DNA of 64,000 bases from Paraburkholderia sp. BL25I1N1 (GCF_003002025.1 NZ_PVZB01000006.1:1-64000), one strand, 5' to 3'; counted from the first letter of the stretch, positions 27,293 to 36,515 are shown. A program made the numbers and translations. Notes: generated from the sequence alone by a model not told the origin.

Positions 27293-28591
27293 ATGAATTC
27301 ACTCACCGACCGCACGTCGGTCACGCGGCGCCGCACGCCGCTCAATCGTTCGCAGATCGCAGGTTTTTGGGGAGCGTGGGCCGGCTGGACGCTCGACGGG
27401 ATGGACTCGTTCATCTACGCGCTCGTGTTGACGCCGGCCCTGACCGAACTGCTGCCACGCTCGGGTTATGCGGCGACGCCGGCGAACGTCGGTCTGGCCG
27501 GCTCGATCCTGTTTGCGCTGTTCCTGGTCGGGTGGGGGCTGTCGTTCATCTGGGGGCCGCTCGCCGACCGCTACGGCCGCACCAAGGTATTGGCCGGCAC
27601 AATTTTTACGTTCGCCATTTTCACGGGACTCGCGGCGACCTCGCATAACGTGTGGGAACTCGGTATCTATCGCTTCATTGCGGGCGTCGGCATTGGCGGC
27701 GAGTGGGCGCTGGCCGGGACCTATGTGGCCGAAGCGTGGCCGGAGGATCGCCGCAAGATGGGCGCCGGTTATCTGCAAACCGGCTACTACGCCGGGTTCT
27801 TCCTCGCCGCGGCGTTGAATTACACGGTCGGCGTGCATTACGGCTGGCGCGCGATGTTCCTGACCGGCGCGGTGCCGGTGGTGGTCGCGATCCTGATCCT
27901 GCTGCGGGTGAAGGAGTCGGAGAAATGGGAGAAGGCCGAGGCGCGCACCGTGCGCACCAAGCCGCTGCGCGAGATCATGGGACCGGCTTATCGACGCCGC
28001 ACCTGGGTCGCGTGCATTCTGCTGACCATCGCCATCATCGGGTTGTGGGCGGGCGCGGTGTACGAGCCGTCCGCCGTGATCCAACTGGCGACCAAAGCCG
28101 GCATGGCGAAGAACGATGCGATCAAAACCGCTTCGCTGGCCACGGGGTTGTTGTCGATCGCGACGATCCTCGGTTGTCTCGCGTTACCGCCGCTTGCCGA
28201 GCGCATCGGCCGCAAGAAGACGCTGGCGATTTACTTTGTCGGGATGGCCGTGGCGATCGTCGGCAGTTTCGGCTGGGCGTTTTACTTGCCTAATGGGCTT
28301 GCGCCGTTTATTGCGTGGCTTTTCGTGCTGGGTTTCTTCGGCGGCAATTTCGCGCTGTTCAGCTTGTGGCTGCCGGAGCAGTTCGAAACCCGCGTGCGGG
28401 CGACGGCGTTCGCGTTCTGCACGTCGTTCGGACGGTTCGTCGGCGCGGGCGTCAACTTTCTGCTCGGCGCAGCGGTGCTGCATATGCACACGCTCGGGGT
28501 GCCGGTGGCGTTGACGGCGATCGCGTTTATCGTCGGGCTGTTCGTGATTCCGTTTGCGCCGGAGACGAAGGGCGAGGTGTTGCCGCAGTGA
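27293..28591 (+). CDS. MFS transporter, probable malonate importer
   Basis: This MFS permease of about 432 residues has 12 helices. It shows the sialate/metabolite:H+ symporter pattern: GWTLDGMDSFIYALVLTPAL in helix 1, WGPLADRYGRTKVLAGTIF as motif A, and RFIAGVGIGGEWALAGTYVAE in helix 4. GGAGGAG at 27282-27288 suits ATG 27293 better than the adjacent ATG 27290. It is divergent from mdcY-mdcA with the candidate operator between them. Known mdc clusters use MdcLM, MadLM or MdcF for uptake; none is present, so this carrier most likely fills that role. The substrate is inferred from position only. Confidence 0.8.
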   Translation: MNSLTDRTSVTRRRTPLNRSQIAGFWGAWAGWTLDGMDSFIYALVLTPALTELLPRSGYAATPANVGLAGSILFALFLVGWGLSFIWGPLADRYGRTKVLAGTIFTFAIFTGLAATSHNVWELGIYRFIAGVGIGGEWALAGTYVAEAWPEDRRKMGAGYLQTGYYAGFFLAAALNYTVGVHYGWRAMFLTGAVPVVVAILILLRVKESEKWEKAEARTVRTKPLREIMGPAYRRRTWVACILLTIAIIGLWAGAVYEPSAVIQLATKAGMAKNDAIKTASLATGLLSIATILGCLALPPLAERIGRKKTLAIYFVGMAVAIVGSFGWAFYLPNGLAPFIAWLFVLGFFGGNFALFSLWLPEQFETRVRATAFAFCTSFGRFVGAGVNFLLGAAVLHMHTLGVPVALTAIAFIVGLFVIPFAPETKGEVLPQ

Positions 28592-28679
28592 GGTTGGCCG
28601 TTTGGCTGAGTGGCGGGTGGGGTGACGAACGGGCATCCTTTTCATCCGTTAGACGACGTATTTTTCCGCTGTTCCGAGT

Positions 28680-28708
28680 TTGCTGATTTGTACAGAACTC
28701 CGTACAAT
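28680..28708 (+). promoter_or_regulatory. Promoter with inverted-repeat operator of the toxin-antitoxin operon
   Basis: TTGCTG (28680-28685) and TACAAT (28703-28708) are spaced by 17 bp, a good sigma-70 promoter. The repeat TTGTAC-N8-GTACAA (28688-28707) lies between the two boxes and overlaps the -10. E. coli YefM binds palindromes with a TGTACA core, so the arms fit a YefM-like operator. The predicted leader to the antitoxin start is about 140 nt. Confidence 0.6.
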
Positions 28709-28852
28709 GATTGCCGATGGCTTCGAGGCGTTTCCGCTCCGTGCCATCGGCTCACCCCGCGGTCCCGCAGTGCGGCCATCCGTTCGGCGGTGGAATCGTC
28801 CCTAACTTTTGACAGGAGCGACTGGAGGGCAACCTCTCAGGTCGAGAAACGA

Positions 28853-29146
28853 ATGAACGTCCTTACTTACAGCGAGGCGCGTGCCGGCTTTAAGCAAGCG
28901 ATGGACGACGTCTGCCGCGATCACACACCCATGCTGATCACGAGGCAGACCGGCGAAAACGTGGTCATGGTTTCACTCGAGGATTTCAATGCGATGCAGG
29001 AAACCCTGTATCTGTTGAGTTCGTCGAAGAATGCCCAGCGGCTCGCCAGGTCTATCGCCCAGTTGAATGCCGGCAGTGCGACTGCTCGCGAACTGCTGAA
29101 CGATGAACAAACAGAAAAGCCGCAACGAGGAGGCCGCAAAGGCTGA
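28853..29146 (+). CDS. yefM: YefM/Phd-family antitoxin
   Basis: The 97-residue protein begins MNVLTYSEARAGFKQAMDDVCRDHTPMLITRQTGENVVMVSLEDFNAMQETLYLLSS (quoted here only in part as a family signature; residues 1-57), the DNA-binding and dimerisation fold of the YefM/Phd antitoxins. The C-terminal tail after about residue 60 is polar and probably wraps around the toxin. The tail runs longer than in E. coli YefM and its gene overlaps the toxin gene by 44 bp. It is preceded by a promoter with a palindromic operator, consistent with autorepression. Confidence 0.9.
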   Translation: MNVLTYSEARAGFKQAMDDVCRDHTPMLITRQTGENVVMVSLEDFNAMQETLYLLSSSKNAQRLARSIAQLNAGSATARELLNDEQTEKPQRGGRKG

Positions 29147-29408
29147 CAGCATTTTTATGTTCACCGACGACGCGTGGGACGACTACCTGTATTGGCAGGA
29201 GACCCACCGACAGGTTTTGCGCAAGATCAATACGCTGCTGGAGGAATGCCGGCGCGATCCTTATCGTGGCACGGGGAAACCGGAGGCGCTGCTTGGAAGT
29301 TTGAGCGGATTGTGGTCGCGCCGTATCACACTTGCCGACCGCCTCGTCTACTTGCCGCGAGAAGGAAAGATCTACGTGATCGCCTGTCGCTTCCACTACG
29401 ACCGCTGA
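29103..29408 (+). CDS. yoeB: YoeB/Txe-family mRNA endonuclease toxin
   Basis: The 101-residue protein contains the complete YoeB fold: DDYLYWQETHRQVLRKINTL, then GKPEALLGSLSGLWSRRIT, DRLVY and the C-terminal CRFHYDR. The catalytic Glu, Arg and C-terminal His-Tyr of YoeB have counterparts here. YoeB cleaves mRNA at the ribosome. About 18 polar residues precede the usual YoeB start; an internal ATG at 29157 would give the standard length, but either start lacks an ideal ribosome-binding site. Heavy overlap with the antitoxin suggests coupled translation. Confidence 0.9.
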   Translation: MNKQKSRNEEAAKADSIFMFTDDAWDDYLYWQETHRQVLRKINTLLEECRRDPYRGTGKPEALLGSLSGLWSRRITLADRLVYLPREGKIYVIACRFHYDR

Positions 29409-29411
29409 GAG

Positions 29412-29436
29412 AAACCGGGCGCATGTGCCCGGTTTT
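29412..29436 (+). terminator. Rho-independent terminator after the toxin gene
   Basis: AAACCGGGC and GCCCGGTTT form a 9-bp stem with a 6-nt loop, followed by further T residues, four bases after the yoeB stop. Confidence 0.75.
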
Positions 29437-29474
29437 GTTCAATGTTTCGACTGACGGCCGGATGCGCCGGACTC

Positions 29475-30395
29475 TCAATCCACCTGCCGCCGCACCCGTC
29501 CGCCAGGCCACAACAACGAAAGCAGCGGCCACCCCAGATTCACTCCAAGACTCGCCACCACGATCAGCACCATGCCCGCCAGTTGCGGCATCGACAGCGC
29601 GCGTCCATACACGAGCGCATCGACCACGATCGCCGTCAGCGGATACACGAACAGCAACACGGCGATGATCGGCGTGCTCAGCTTGGGCAGCGCGCCGTAA
29701 ATCAACACATACGAGAGCCCCGTATGCAATACGCCCATGCCGACCAGCCAGAACCACTGCATCGGCCCGATATGCACGGCGGTCAGCGGCGCGATGAACG
29801 GCAGGCACACCACGCCGACCGCGCACTGCGCGAGGGTCAGCAGATGCGGCCGCAGATTACCGAGCCCTTTGGCGATCAACGTGACGCTCGCATACAGCAC
29901 CGACCCCACCAGCGCTTCGCCGATGCCGATCAGATAGCTCGTATGACCCTGCAGATTCTCCGTGGCCGCGACGCCCGACGCGAGCACGAGCCCGACGAAA
30001 GCGGTCGCAATCCAGCCGAGCCGGTCCACGCCGAGCCGCTCGTTGAACAACGCCGCGCCGATCAGCACGACCCAGAACGGCTGCACATGAAACACCACGG
30101 TGGCCACCGCGATGCTGGTGCGATGAATCGCATCGAAGAAACCGACCCACTGCGTAACCATCAGCACGCCCGTGATCAGCGCCAGCGTGACGGTGCGCCG
30201 CGTGAAATGCGCGCGCGTGAAGAAGCCTTTCCACGCGCAATACGCGGCGAGCGAGAGAAAGCCGAACAGGCAGCGAAAGAAGACCAGCGTCAGCGCGCCG
30301 AGCCGCGCTTCCTCGACGAAGATCCCGAGCGTACCCATCAGAAGCCCGCCGCTGGCCAGCGTGATGGCGCCTTGTTGACGTTGGGTGAGGGACAT
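29475..30395 (-). CDS. EamA/DMT-family transporter
   Basis: This 306-residue protein has ten predicted membrane helices arranged as two EamA repeats (about 12-145 and 160-295). Features typical of the drug/metabolite transporter family include GTLGIFVEEARLGALTLVFFRCLFGF and FHVQPFWVVLIGAALFNERLG. Such proteins usually export amino acids or metabolites. The ATG at 30395 is preferred over a 68-residue extension that would run into the divergent LysR gene. The LysR gene 115 bp away on the other strand probably controls it. Confidence 0.88.
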   Translation of the reverse strand: MSLTQRQQGAITLASGGLLMGTLGIFVEEARLGALTLVFFRCLFGFLSLAAYCAWKGFFTRAHFTRRTVTLALITGVLMVTQWVGFFDAIHRTSIAVATVVFHVQPFWVVLIGAALFNERLGVDRLGWIATAFVGLVLASGVAATENLQGHTSYLIGIGEALVGSVLYASVTLIAKGLGNLRPHLLTLAQCAVGVVCLPFIAPLTAVHIGPMQWFWLVGMGVLHTGLSYVLIYGALPKLSTPIIAVLLFVYPLTAIVVDALVYGRALSMPQLAGMVLIVVASLGVNLGWPLLSLLWPGGRVRRQVD

Positions 30396-30469
30396 GCGCA
30401 ACGGCTCCGTGAATGGATGCGATGAGGTGATGTCCCGAGTATTGCGCGTCTTGCATGGCGCGGACAAAC

Positions 30470-30488
30470 GAATTAAATTTAGCAATTC
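30470..30488. promoter_or_regulatory. Candidate LysR box between eamA-like gene and lysR
   Basis: GAATT-N9-AATTC is a 19-bp inverted repeat in the AT-rich centre of the divergent intergenic region, ending 21 bp before the LysR start. The location is typical for an autoregulatory LysR site. Confidence 0.5.
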
Positions 30489-30509
30489 CATAAGCTGGAT
30501 TGATAAATC

Positions 30510-31394
30510 ATGCACCCCGAATTCGACGTCGATCTGCTGCGCACCTTCGTCGCGGTGGTGGAAACGGGCAGTTTCACGAAGGCGTCGACGACCGTGCATC
30601 GTTCGCAGGCGGCGGTCAGCATGCAGATCAAGCGGCTCGAAACCATGCTCGGCACGACGCTGTTCGCCCGCAACACACGCAATCTATCGCTCACGCGGCC
30701 GGGCAATACGTTGCTCGAATACGCGCGGCGTGTGCTGGCGTTGCATGAGGAGGCGTGGTCGGCGATCGTGCGGCCGGAGGTGACCGGACGCGTGGTGCTC
30801 GGCGCGCCGGACGACTACGTGTCGTCGCTGCTGTCTCCCGTGTTGCGGCGCTTTTCGAATCTGTATCCGCACGTGGAGATCGAGATCGTCTGCGCGCAGA
30901 GCACGTCGCTCGCGCCGATGCTCGCCGACAACAAGATCGATCTCGCCTTCGTCACGCGCGACCGCAAGCTGCGCGGCGAATTCGTGCGCAGCGAGCCGAT
31001 GGTGTGGGTGGGGGCGTCGGTGGATACGCCGGTTCTGGCGGCCTCGCCGCTGCCGGTGGGACTCTATGAGCCCGGCTGCGTGGCGCGCCAGCACACGCTG
31101 GCCGCGCTCGACGGCGCGCGCATTCGCTATCGCGCGGCGTTCAGCAGCGCGAGCCTGATGGGACTGGTGGCGACCGTGGATGCGGGTTTATCGGTGATTG
31201 CGCTCACGCGTTGCAGCGTGCCGCCGCGGTTCGCGATTCTCGGCGAGGCGCAGGGCTTGCCGAAAATCGCGCCGCTCGAAATCGTGGTGGCGCGCAGCGC
31301 CAAGTCGGATCGTCCGACCTGCGACTATCTGGCCGCGCAGATGATGCAGGATCTGTCGCAGCGGCCGCAGGCTCAGGCTCAGGCGCGCGCGTAG
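30510..31394 (+). CDS. LysR-family transcriptional regulator
   Basis: This 294-residue LysR protein starts with FDVDLLRTFVAVVETGSFTKASTTVHRSQAAVSMQIKRLE (helix-turn-helix, residues about 5-62; short quotation of a standard motif region). The effector domain spans about 90-285. It ends with a Gln-Ala-Arg repeat tail. The last 16 bases overlap the 3' end of the converging iron-transport ATPase gene. It is divergent from the EamA exporter, its likely target. Confidence 0.9.
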   Translation: MHPEFDVDLLRTFVAVVETGSFTKASTTVHRSQAAVSMQIKRLETMLGTTLFARNTRNLSLTRPGNTLLEYARRVLALHEEAWSAIVRPEVTGRVVLGAPDDYVSSLLSPVLRRFSNLYPHVEIEIVCAQSTSLAPMLADNKIDLAFVTRDRKLRGEFVRSEPMVWVGASVDTPVLAASPLPVGLYEPGCVARQHTLAALDGARIRYRAAFSSASLMGLVATVDAGLSVIALTRCSVPPRFAILGEAQGLPKIAPLEIVVARSAKSDRPTCDYLAAQMMQDLSQRPQAQAQARA

Positions 31395-32437
31395 GCCGTC
31401 ACTTCGCCATCCACCGCGAGCCGCACCTGCTCGCCCGGCCGCGGGCAAAGATAGCCCGGCACCCGCGCGCGGACCATCGTCCGTGTGTCCGAACGCAATT
31501 GCAGCGCGACGCCCGCGTCCTGCCCTTGAAAGATCACTTCCGTGACAACAGCGTCGTAGGATGCCGCGCCGTTAGGCGTCGTTTCTCCGGCACGCAGCAG
31601 ACGGATTTGCTCGGGCCGCACCATCACGTCGACAGCGCCCTGGCCAATCGGCCCGGACAATGGCAATTCACCCAGTTCGCAACTCACGCGATTCCGCGTG
31701 GCCATGCCCGGCAGCAACACCGCCTCGCCGACGAACGATGCCAGCTCGCGCGTCACGGGCCGGCGATAAAGCGTCTCCGGCGTCGCCGTCTGGATCAGCC
31801 GGCCGTTCCACAACACCGCCACTTCATGCCCAAGCGACAACGCCTCGGATTGATCATGCGTGACCAGCACGGCCGTCGCGCCGGTCGCGGCCAGCGCGCT
31901 GGCCACGGCTTGCCGCGTTTCGAGCCGCAACGCGGCGTCGAGCGACGAGAAGGGTTCGTCCAGCATGACGAGTGTCGGCGAGGGCGCGAGCGCGCGCGCC
32001 AGCGCGACGCGTTGCTGCTGGCCGCCCGACAACTGCTGCGGCGCGCGTTCGCCGAAGTTCGCCGGCAAGCCGACCAGCTCCAGCAACTCGGCCACGCGAT
32101 GCCGTGCGCGCCGCTGCGCGCGCGGCAAGCCGAACACAATGTTGTCCGCCACCGACAGATGCGGAAACAGCGCGCCTTCCTGCGGCACATAGCCAATGCG
32201 CCGTTGTTCGGAGGGCACATGCAGACCGTCGCCGACCACGCGCCGGCCGTCGATTTCCACACTGCCGCTATCGGCGCGTTCGAAACCGCACAGCAAACGC
32301 AATAAGGTGGTCTTGCCGCTGCCCGACGGACCCAGCAGCGCCAGCAGCGTGCCGCGCTCGACGGACAGATCGATGCCGTGCAGGACAGGCGTGCCGTCGA
32401 ATGATTTTTGCAGCCCGCGGATACGAAGTTCGCTCAT
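31379..32437 (-). CDS. fbpC: Iron(III) ABC transporter ATP-binding protein (FbpC-like)
   Basis: The 352-residue ATPase has Walker A GPSGSGKTT (about 36-44), signature [15 protein letters not shown], Walker B VMLDEPFSSLD and the H-loop VTHDQSEAL. After about residue 240 comes a TOBE-type regulatory domain, giving the length of FbpC/AfuC/PotA-class subunits. It is the last gene of the iron operon, 28 bp after fbpB. It powers ferric-ion import by the adjacent permease. Confidence 0.88.
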   Translation of the reverse strand: MSELRIRGLQKSFDGTPVLHGIDLSVERGTLLALLGPSGSGKTTLLRLLCGFERADSGSVEIDGRRVVGDGLHVPSEQRRIGYVPQEGALFPHLSVADNIVFGLPRAQRRARHRVAELLELVGLPANFGERAPQQLSGGQQQRVALARALAPSPTLVMLDEPFSSLDAALRLETRQAVASALAATGATAVLVTHDQSEALSLGHEVAVLWNGRLIQTATPETLYRRPVTRELASFVGEAVLLPGMATRNRVSCELGELPLSGPIGQGAVDVMVRPEQIRLLRAGETTPNGAASYDAVVTEVIFQGQDAGVALQLRSDTRTMVRARVPGYLCPRPGEQVRLAVDGEVTAYARA

Positions 32438-32465
32438 GAAAATCCGATGGTAAAAGCGCGGCGCA

Positions 32466-34070
32466 TTAGCTGCGTTCGCCGAGTAGTGCCGATTTACCGA
32501 GCAACGCGAACAGAAGGCCCGAGGCGAACAGCGAGATGCCGGTGAGCAACGCGGCATAGGGCGCCGCGGCGGCGAACGCCATCGTCGAGGTGTCGGCCCA
32601 AACCTGGGTGGCGAGCGTTTGCGTATCGAGCGGGGAGAGCAGCAGCGTCGCGTTCAGTTCGGTGACGACCGAGATGAACACCATCGCCGCGGCCGCGCCG
32701 AGTCCAGGCCCGGCGAGCGGCAAGACCACGCGGAACAGCGTCTGCGACCAGCTCAGGCCGAGTGCGCGCGCGGTCTCTTCGAGGCGCGGCTGCGCCTGCA
32801 TGAAGGCGGCGCGCACACTGACTAGCGCAAGCGGCATGAACAGCATGGCGTAGGCGATCACCAGCAGCGTCGCGCTCTGATAGAGCGGTTGCAGCGCATG
32901 CACGGCGAGCGACACGATCGCCAGCGCGATCACCAGACCCGGCACGCCTTGCGCGAGAAATACGGTGCGTTCGAACAAGGTCGCGAAACGCGTCGGATAG
33001 CGCACGAGCAGAAAGGCGAGCGGCACCACCAGCAAGGTGGTCAGCAACGCCGCGGCGAGGCCGAAGCCAAGTGACGAGACCGTGGCATTGAACAGCAATT
33101 CAGGTGAGACGTCAGCCGGTGTGACGGCCGCGGCGCCAGGCTGCGTGAGCCAGTAGCCGATCATGGCGAGCGGCACGCCGAGCGTCGCGATCGAGAGCAA
33201 CGCAAAACCGGCGACGACGACCCAGCGCCATACGCCCAACTCGTAGCGCAAAACCGCGCGACGTGTCCCGCGATCGACGCGTTCATAACGCGCCGCACCG
33301 CGCACGCGAAACTCGAAGGCCAGCACGATCAGGCAGATCACGATCAGCAGACATGCGAACAACGAGGCGCCGCCGCCATCGAAACTGGTGCGGAATTCCG
33401 CGTAGATCTGGGTGGTGAACGTGCGAAAGCGCAGCAGCGTAAACGCGCCGAACTCGGACAATACACCGAGCGCGACCAGCAGCATGCCGCCGAGCAACGC
33501 GGGGCGCAGTTGCGGCAGCACCACGCGAATAAACGTGGTCCAGCGGTTGCAGCCCAGTGCGCGCGCGCTTTCTTCGAGCGCGGGATCCATGCCGCGCAAC
33601 GCGGCGGCGACCGGCAGATAGACGAGCGGAAAATACGCGCACGTCAGCACCAGCAATGCGCCGTTGAAGTCCTGCAAGTCCTGGCTTAGCGAGACCCACG
33701 CATAGCTCGAGATAAACGCCGGCATGGCGAGCGGCGCGGCGCTCAACACCGCCCACGCGCGGCGCCCCGGCAAATGCGTGCGTTCGACGAACCACGCAGC
33801 CGCCGTGCCGATCACGGCCGACACCAGCGTGGTCGAGACGGTGATCATCAACGTGTTGACCAGCAGTTCGCCGACCAGCGGCCGGAAGATCAGGTCGATC
33901 GCCTCGCCGGCGCCGAAGCTCGCGGCGCGCCAGAACGTAAACGCAATCGGCAGCAACACCAGCAAAGCGCTGAGTGCTGCCGCCGCGAACAGACCGCGCG
34001 GCGCGCGCGAACGCACGCGCGCCGGGACGGTGGGGACAGCCGGTGGCCCGGCTGACAAAGCTTCGCTCAT
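32466..34070 (-). CDS. fbpB: Iron(III) ABC transporter permease (FbpB-like, duplicated)
   Basis: This 534-residue protein contains two homologous permease halves, each with an EAA-type cytoplasmic loop (LEESARALGCNRWTTFIRVVLPQLRPAL and LEETARALGLSWSQTLFRVVLPLAGPGL; partial motif quotations). The double-length single permease is characteristic of FbpB/SfuB ferric transporters. Its start codon overlaps the fbpA stop (TAATG), so it is translationally coupled. Confidence 0.88.
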   Translation of the reverse strand: MSEALSAGPPAVPTVPARVRSRAPRGLFAAAALSALLVLLPIAFTFWRAASFGAGEAIDLIFRPLVGELLVNTLMITVSTTLVSAVIGTAAAWFVERTHLPGRRAWAVLSAAPLAMPAFISSYAWVSLSQDLQDFNGALLVLTCAYFPLVYLPVAAALRGMDPALEESARALGCNRWTTFIRVVLPQLRPALLGGMLLVALGVLSEFGAFTLLRFRTFTTQIYAEFRTSFDGGGASLFACLLIVICLIVLAFEFRVRGAARYERVDRGTRRAVLRYELGVWRWVVVAGFALLSIATLGVPLAMIGYWLTQPGAAAVTPADVSPELLFNATVSSLGFGLAAALLTTLLVVPLAFLLVRYPTRFATLFERTVFLAQGVPGLVIALAIVSLAVHALQPLYQSATLLVIAYAMLFMPLALVSVRAAFMQAQPRLEETARALGLSWSQTLFRVVLPLAGPGLGAAAAMVFISVVTELNATLLLSPLDTQTLATQVWADTSTMAFAAAAPYAALLTGISLFASGLLFALLGKSALLGERS

Positions 34071-35113
34071 TACAGCAGGCCTGCCTGGCGCAGCAGTTTG
34101 CCGGCCTGGCTATCGTCGCCGAGTTGCTGGATCGTCAGCGGCGGCGGGCTCAGTTCGGCGAACGGCTTGAGGATCGGGTCCGGTGCGACGCCTGCGTGCA
34201 GCGGATACTCGAACATCACGTGGCTCTTCGCCATCAACTGTTGCGCGCGGTCGCTCACCAGATACGCGAGAAACTTCTGCGCGCCGTCCGTGTTGTGCGC
34301 GGACTTCAGCACCGCTGCGCCCGACACGTTCACCGCAGCGCCGGCGTCGCCGTTGCCGAAGTGGTAGATCGCGCTGCGGGTCTTGCCGTCGCCGAGTTCG
34401 GCATGCAGGCGCGCCCAGTAGTAGTTGTTGACCAGACCGGTCGCGACACCGCCGCGGTTCACGGCGGCGATCACGCCTTCGTCGTCGTCGAAAATCTGCG
34501 CGTTGGCTTTCAGGCCCTTGAGCCATTGCACCGTTTGCGCTTCGCCCTTCAGCGCGAGCACGGCGCTCACGAGCGGCAGGAAGTCGCCATCGCTCGGGGC
34601 AATGCCGATCTTGCCTTTCCATTCCTGCTTGGCGAGATCGAACAGCGATTGCGGCAGTTGCGATGGCTGGACCTTGGTCGTGTTGTAGGCGAGCACGTTT
34701 TCACGCGCGGTCACCGCGACCCATGCGCCGCTCGGCGAGTTGAAACGCGTCGGCACGGTGGCGAGCGTCGAGGGGTCCACCTTGTTCAGCAGACCCTTCT
34801 CTTCGAGCAGCATCAGTTCCGGAGAGTTTTCCGTGAAGTACACGTCGGCGGGCGTGGCGGCGCCTTCGGCGACGATCTGCGCGGCCATGGCCGGGCCTTC
34901 GCCGTTGCGGATCTTCACGGCGATGCCCGACTGCTTTTCGAAGTCCTTGGCGAGCAGATTGACGACCTGCTCGTGCTGCGCGTTATACAGCGTGATCGAC
35001 GCGGCCTCGGCCGCGGACGGCACCGTCGCGACAGCGGCCAGCGTGAGGGCGACCGCGCTGCCTAGCGTATTGGCCAGGACACGCAGACGCGTGCCAAACG
35101 AGTTGTAAGCCAT
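34070..35113 (-). CDS. fbpA: Iron(III) ABC transporter periplasmic binding protein (FbpA-like)
   Basis: The 347-residue protein has a signal peptide (cleavage near AAEAAS) and the transferrin-like ferric-binding fold. SITLYNAQHEQVVNLLAKDFEKQSGI is the mature N-terminus, and VNNYYWARLH holds the adjacent tyrosines that bind Fe3+ in FbpA proteins. The gene follows the peroxidase gene by 57 bp and is coupled to fbpB. It would receive iron in the periplasm, possibly released by the EfeB-like enzyme. Confidence 0.9.
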   Translation of the reverse strand: MAYNSFGTRLRVLANTLGSAVALTLAAVATVPSAAEAASITLYNAQHEQVVNLLAKDFEKQSGIAVKIRNGEGPAMAAQIVAEGAATPADVYFTENSPELMLLEEKGLLNKVDPSTLATVPTRFNSPSGAWVAVTARENVLAYNTTKVQPSQLPQSLFDLAKQEWKGKIGIAPSDGDFLPLVSAVLALKGEAQTVQWLKGLKANAQIFDDDEGVIAAVNRGGVATGLVNNYYWARLHAELGDGKTRSAIYHFGNGDAGAAVNVSGAAVLKSAHNTDGAQKFLAYLVSDRAQQLMAKSHVMFEYPLHAGVAPDPILKPFAELSPPPLTIQQLGDDSQAGKLLRQAGLL

Positions 35114-35170
35114 GATCCAGAAGTCCGTTGTGATGTTGTTTTGATCTGTGTTTTGTCGACTGCGTCTGCT

Positions 35171-36478
35171 TTACGTCTCGAACAAGCCCGCGCCGATATA
35201 CGAACCTGGCTTCGCGCCCGGCGGCACGGCGAAAATCGCGCTGCCGACGTGCGTGGTGAACTGGTTCATCATGTCGAACTTGGCGAGCCTGTCGTTGATC
35301 GGGATGAAGCCGGTACGCGGGTCGCTTTGATGCGCGATAAAAATCAAGCCCGCGTCGTACTCGGTTTCCTGGCGCCATGGCGGCCAGCGCTCGATGTAGA
35401 AGTTCGTGCCGTCGTTATACGAGTACGAACGGCGCAGAATCTGCGCGCCGTTGTTGCTCGCCTGATTCGACAGACGCACGTGCGAGTTTTCCGGAATCAC
35501 CGGATTGCCGTCCTTGTCTTCTTCCTTCAGGTCGACGGCGTCGAACTCGTTCTTCTTGCCGATCGGCGCGCCGCTGTACTTATGGCGCCCGAACACCTGT
35601 TCCTGGAAGTCCAGTTCGGTGTTGTCCCAGTGCTCCAGTGTGATGCGGATGCGCCGCACGACGGTGTAGGTGCCGCCTTCCATCCACGGCGCGTCGGCGC
35701 TCGCGCCGGCCCACACGAACTGGTTCATCAACGGCGGTTTGGCAGTGGACGGATTGTTGGTGCCGTCCTTGAAGCCCATCAGATTGCGCGGCGTCTGACC
35801 GCGCGGACCGGACAGGAAACCGGCCTGGCCCCAGCGCATCGCCGCCGTGCCGTACGCCATGCGCGACAATTGACGCACCGCGTGAAACGCCACTTGCGCG
35901 TCGTTCGCACAGGCCTGGATGTACAGGTCGCCGCCGGTCTTTTCCTTGATCAACTGGTCGCCGTTAAAGCGCGGCAGATCGACGAGCGCGGCGGGGCGGC
36001 GCGCGGCGAGGCCGTAGCGATCCTTGCCTTCATGCGTGAAGAGACCGGGGCCGAAGCCGAACGTGATCGTCAGTCCGTTGGGGCCGAGACCGAGCACGTC
36101 GCCGGAATCGGGCGCGGCTTTATTCTGGTCCGCATCGCCGGTCGGCAACGGCGCGGCCGTGCCGCCTTGCGTGAGGCGCGCGGCGGCGTCGGTCCAGGCG
36201 CGCAGGAGTGCGATCACGTCCTCGCGCTTCTCCGTGGTCAGGTCGAGCGCGGCGACATAGGTATGACTCTGCTGCGGCGTGACGATGCCGCCCTGATGCA
36301 CGCCGTAGAACGGCTCGACGGCCATCTGCGGATCGGCAAGAGCATGCGGCTGGGTTTTGCCGAGCGTGTTCTGCGATGTCGCCAGACCCGCGCCGAGGCT
36401 CGCGCCCGCCGCGACCGCGGCGCCGCCGGCCTTGAGAAACCCGCGCCGTGACGGCTGCGGGGGTTGATCGTTTGCCAT
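35171..36478 (-). CDS. efeB: EfeB-like Dyp-type haem peroxidase, Tat-exported
   Basis: The 435-residue protein has a Tat signal (SRRGFLKAGGAAVAAGASLGAG, residues about 10-32). The DyP peroxidase fold follows, with the GFKDGTNNP motif whose Asp is the distal catalytic residue. C-terminal DAGLIFIAHQSDPRTGFIPIN is typical of the EfeB subgroup. EfeB normally works with EfeU and EfeO in ferrous iron uptake, and a deferrochelatase role has been proposed. Here EfeU and EfeO are absent and the partner is a ferric ABC importer, which is unusual. Confidence 0.9.
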   Translation of the reverse strand: MANDQPPQPSRRGFLKAGGAAVAAGASLGAGLATSQNTLGKTQPHALADPQMAVEPFYGVHQGGIVTPQQSHTYVAALDLTTEKREDVIALLRAWTDAAARLTQGGTAAPLPTGDADQNKAAPDSGDVLGLGPNGLTITFGFGPGLFTHEGKDRYGLAARRPAALVDLPRFNGDQLIKEKTGGDLYIQACANDAQVAFHAVRQLSRMAYGTAAMRWGQAGFLSGPRGQTPRNLMGFKDGTNNPSTAKPPLMNQFVWAGASADAPWMEGGTYTVVRRIRITLEHWDNTELDFQEQVFGRHKYSGAPIGKKNEFDAVDLKEEDKDGNPVIPENSHVRLSNQASNNGAQILRRSYSYNDGTNFYIERWPPWRQETEYDAGLIFIAHQSDPRTGFIPINDRLAKFDMMNQFTTHVGSAIFAVPPGAKPGSYIGAGLFET

Positions 36479-36515
36479 GGTTACTTCACCTTGGTTCGGC
36501 TTTGGAACAGTCAGC

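Noticed and set aside
29442..30425. Plus-strand open frame of 327 codons opposite the EamA gene
   Set aside because: His/Arg/Gln-rich composition and lack of homology show it to be a shadow of the membrane-protein gene.
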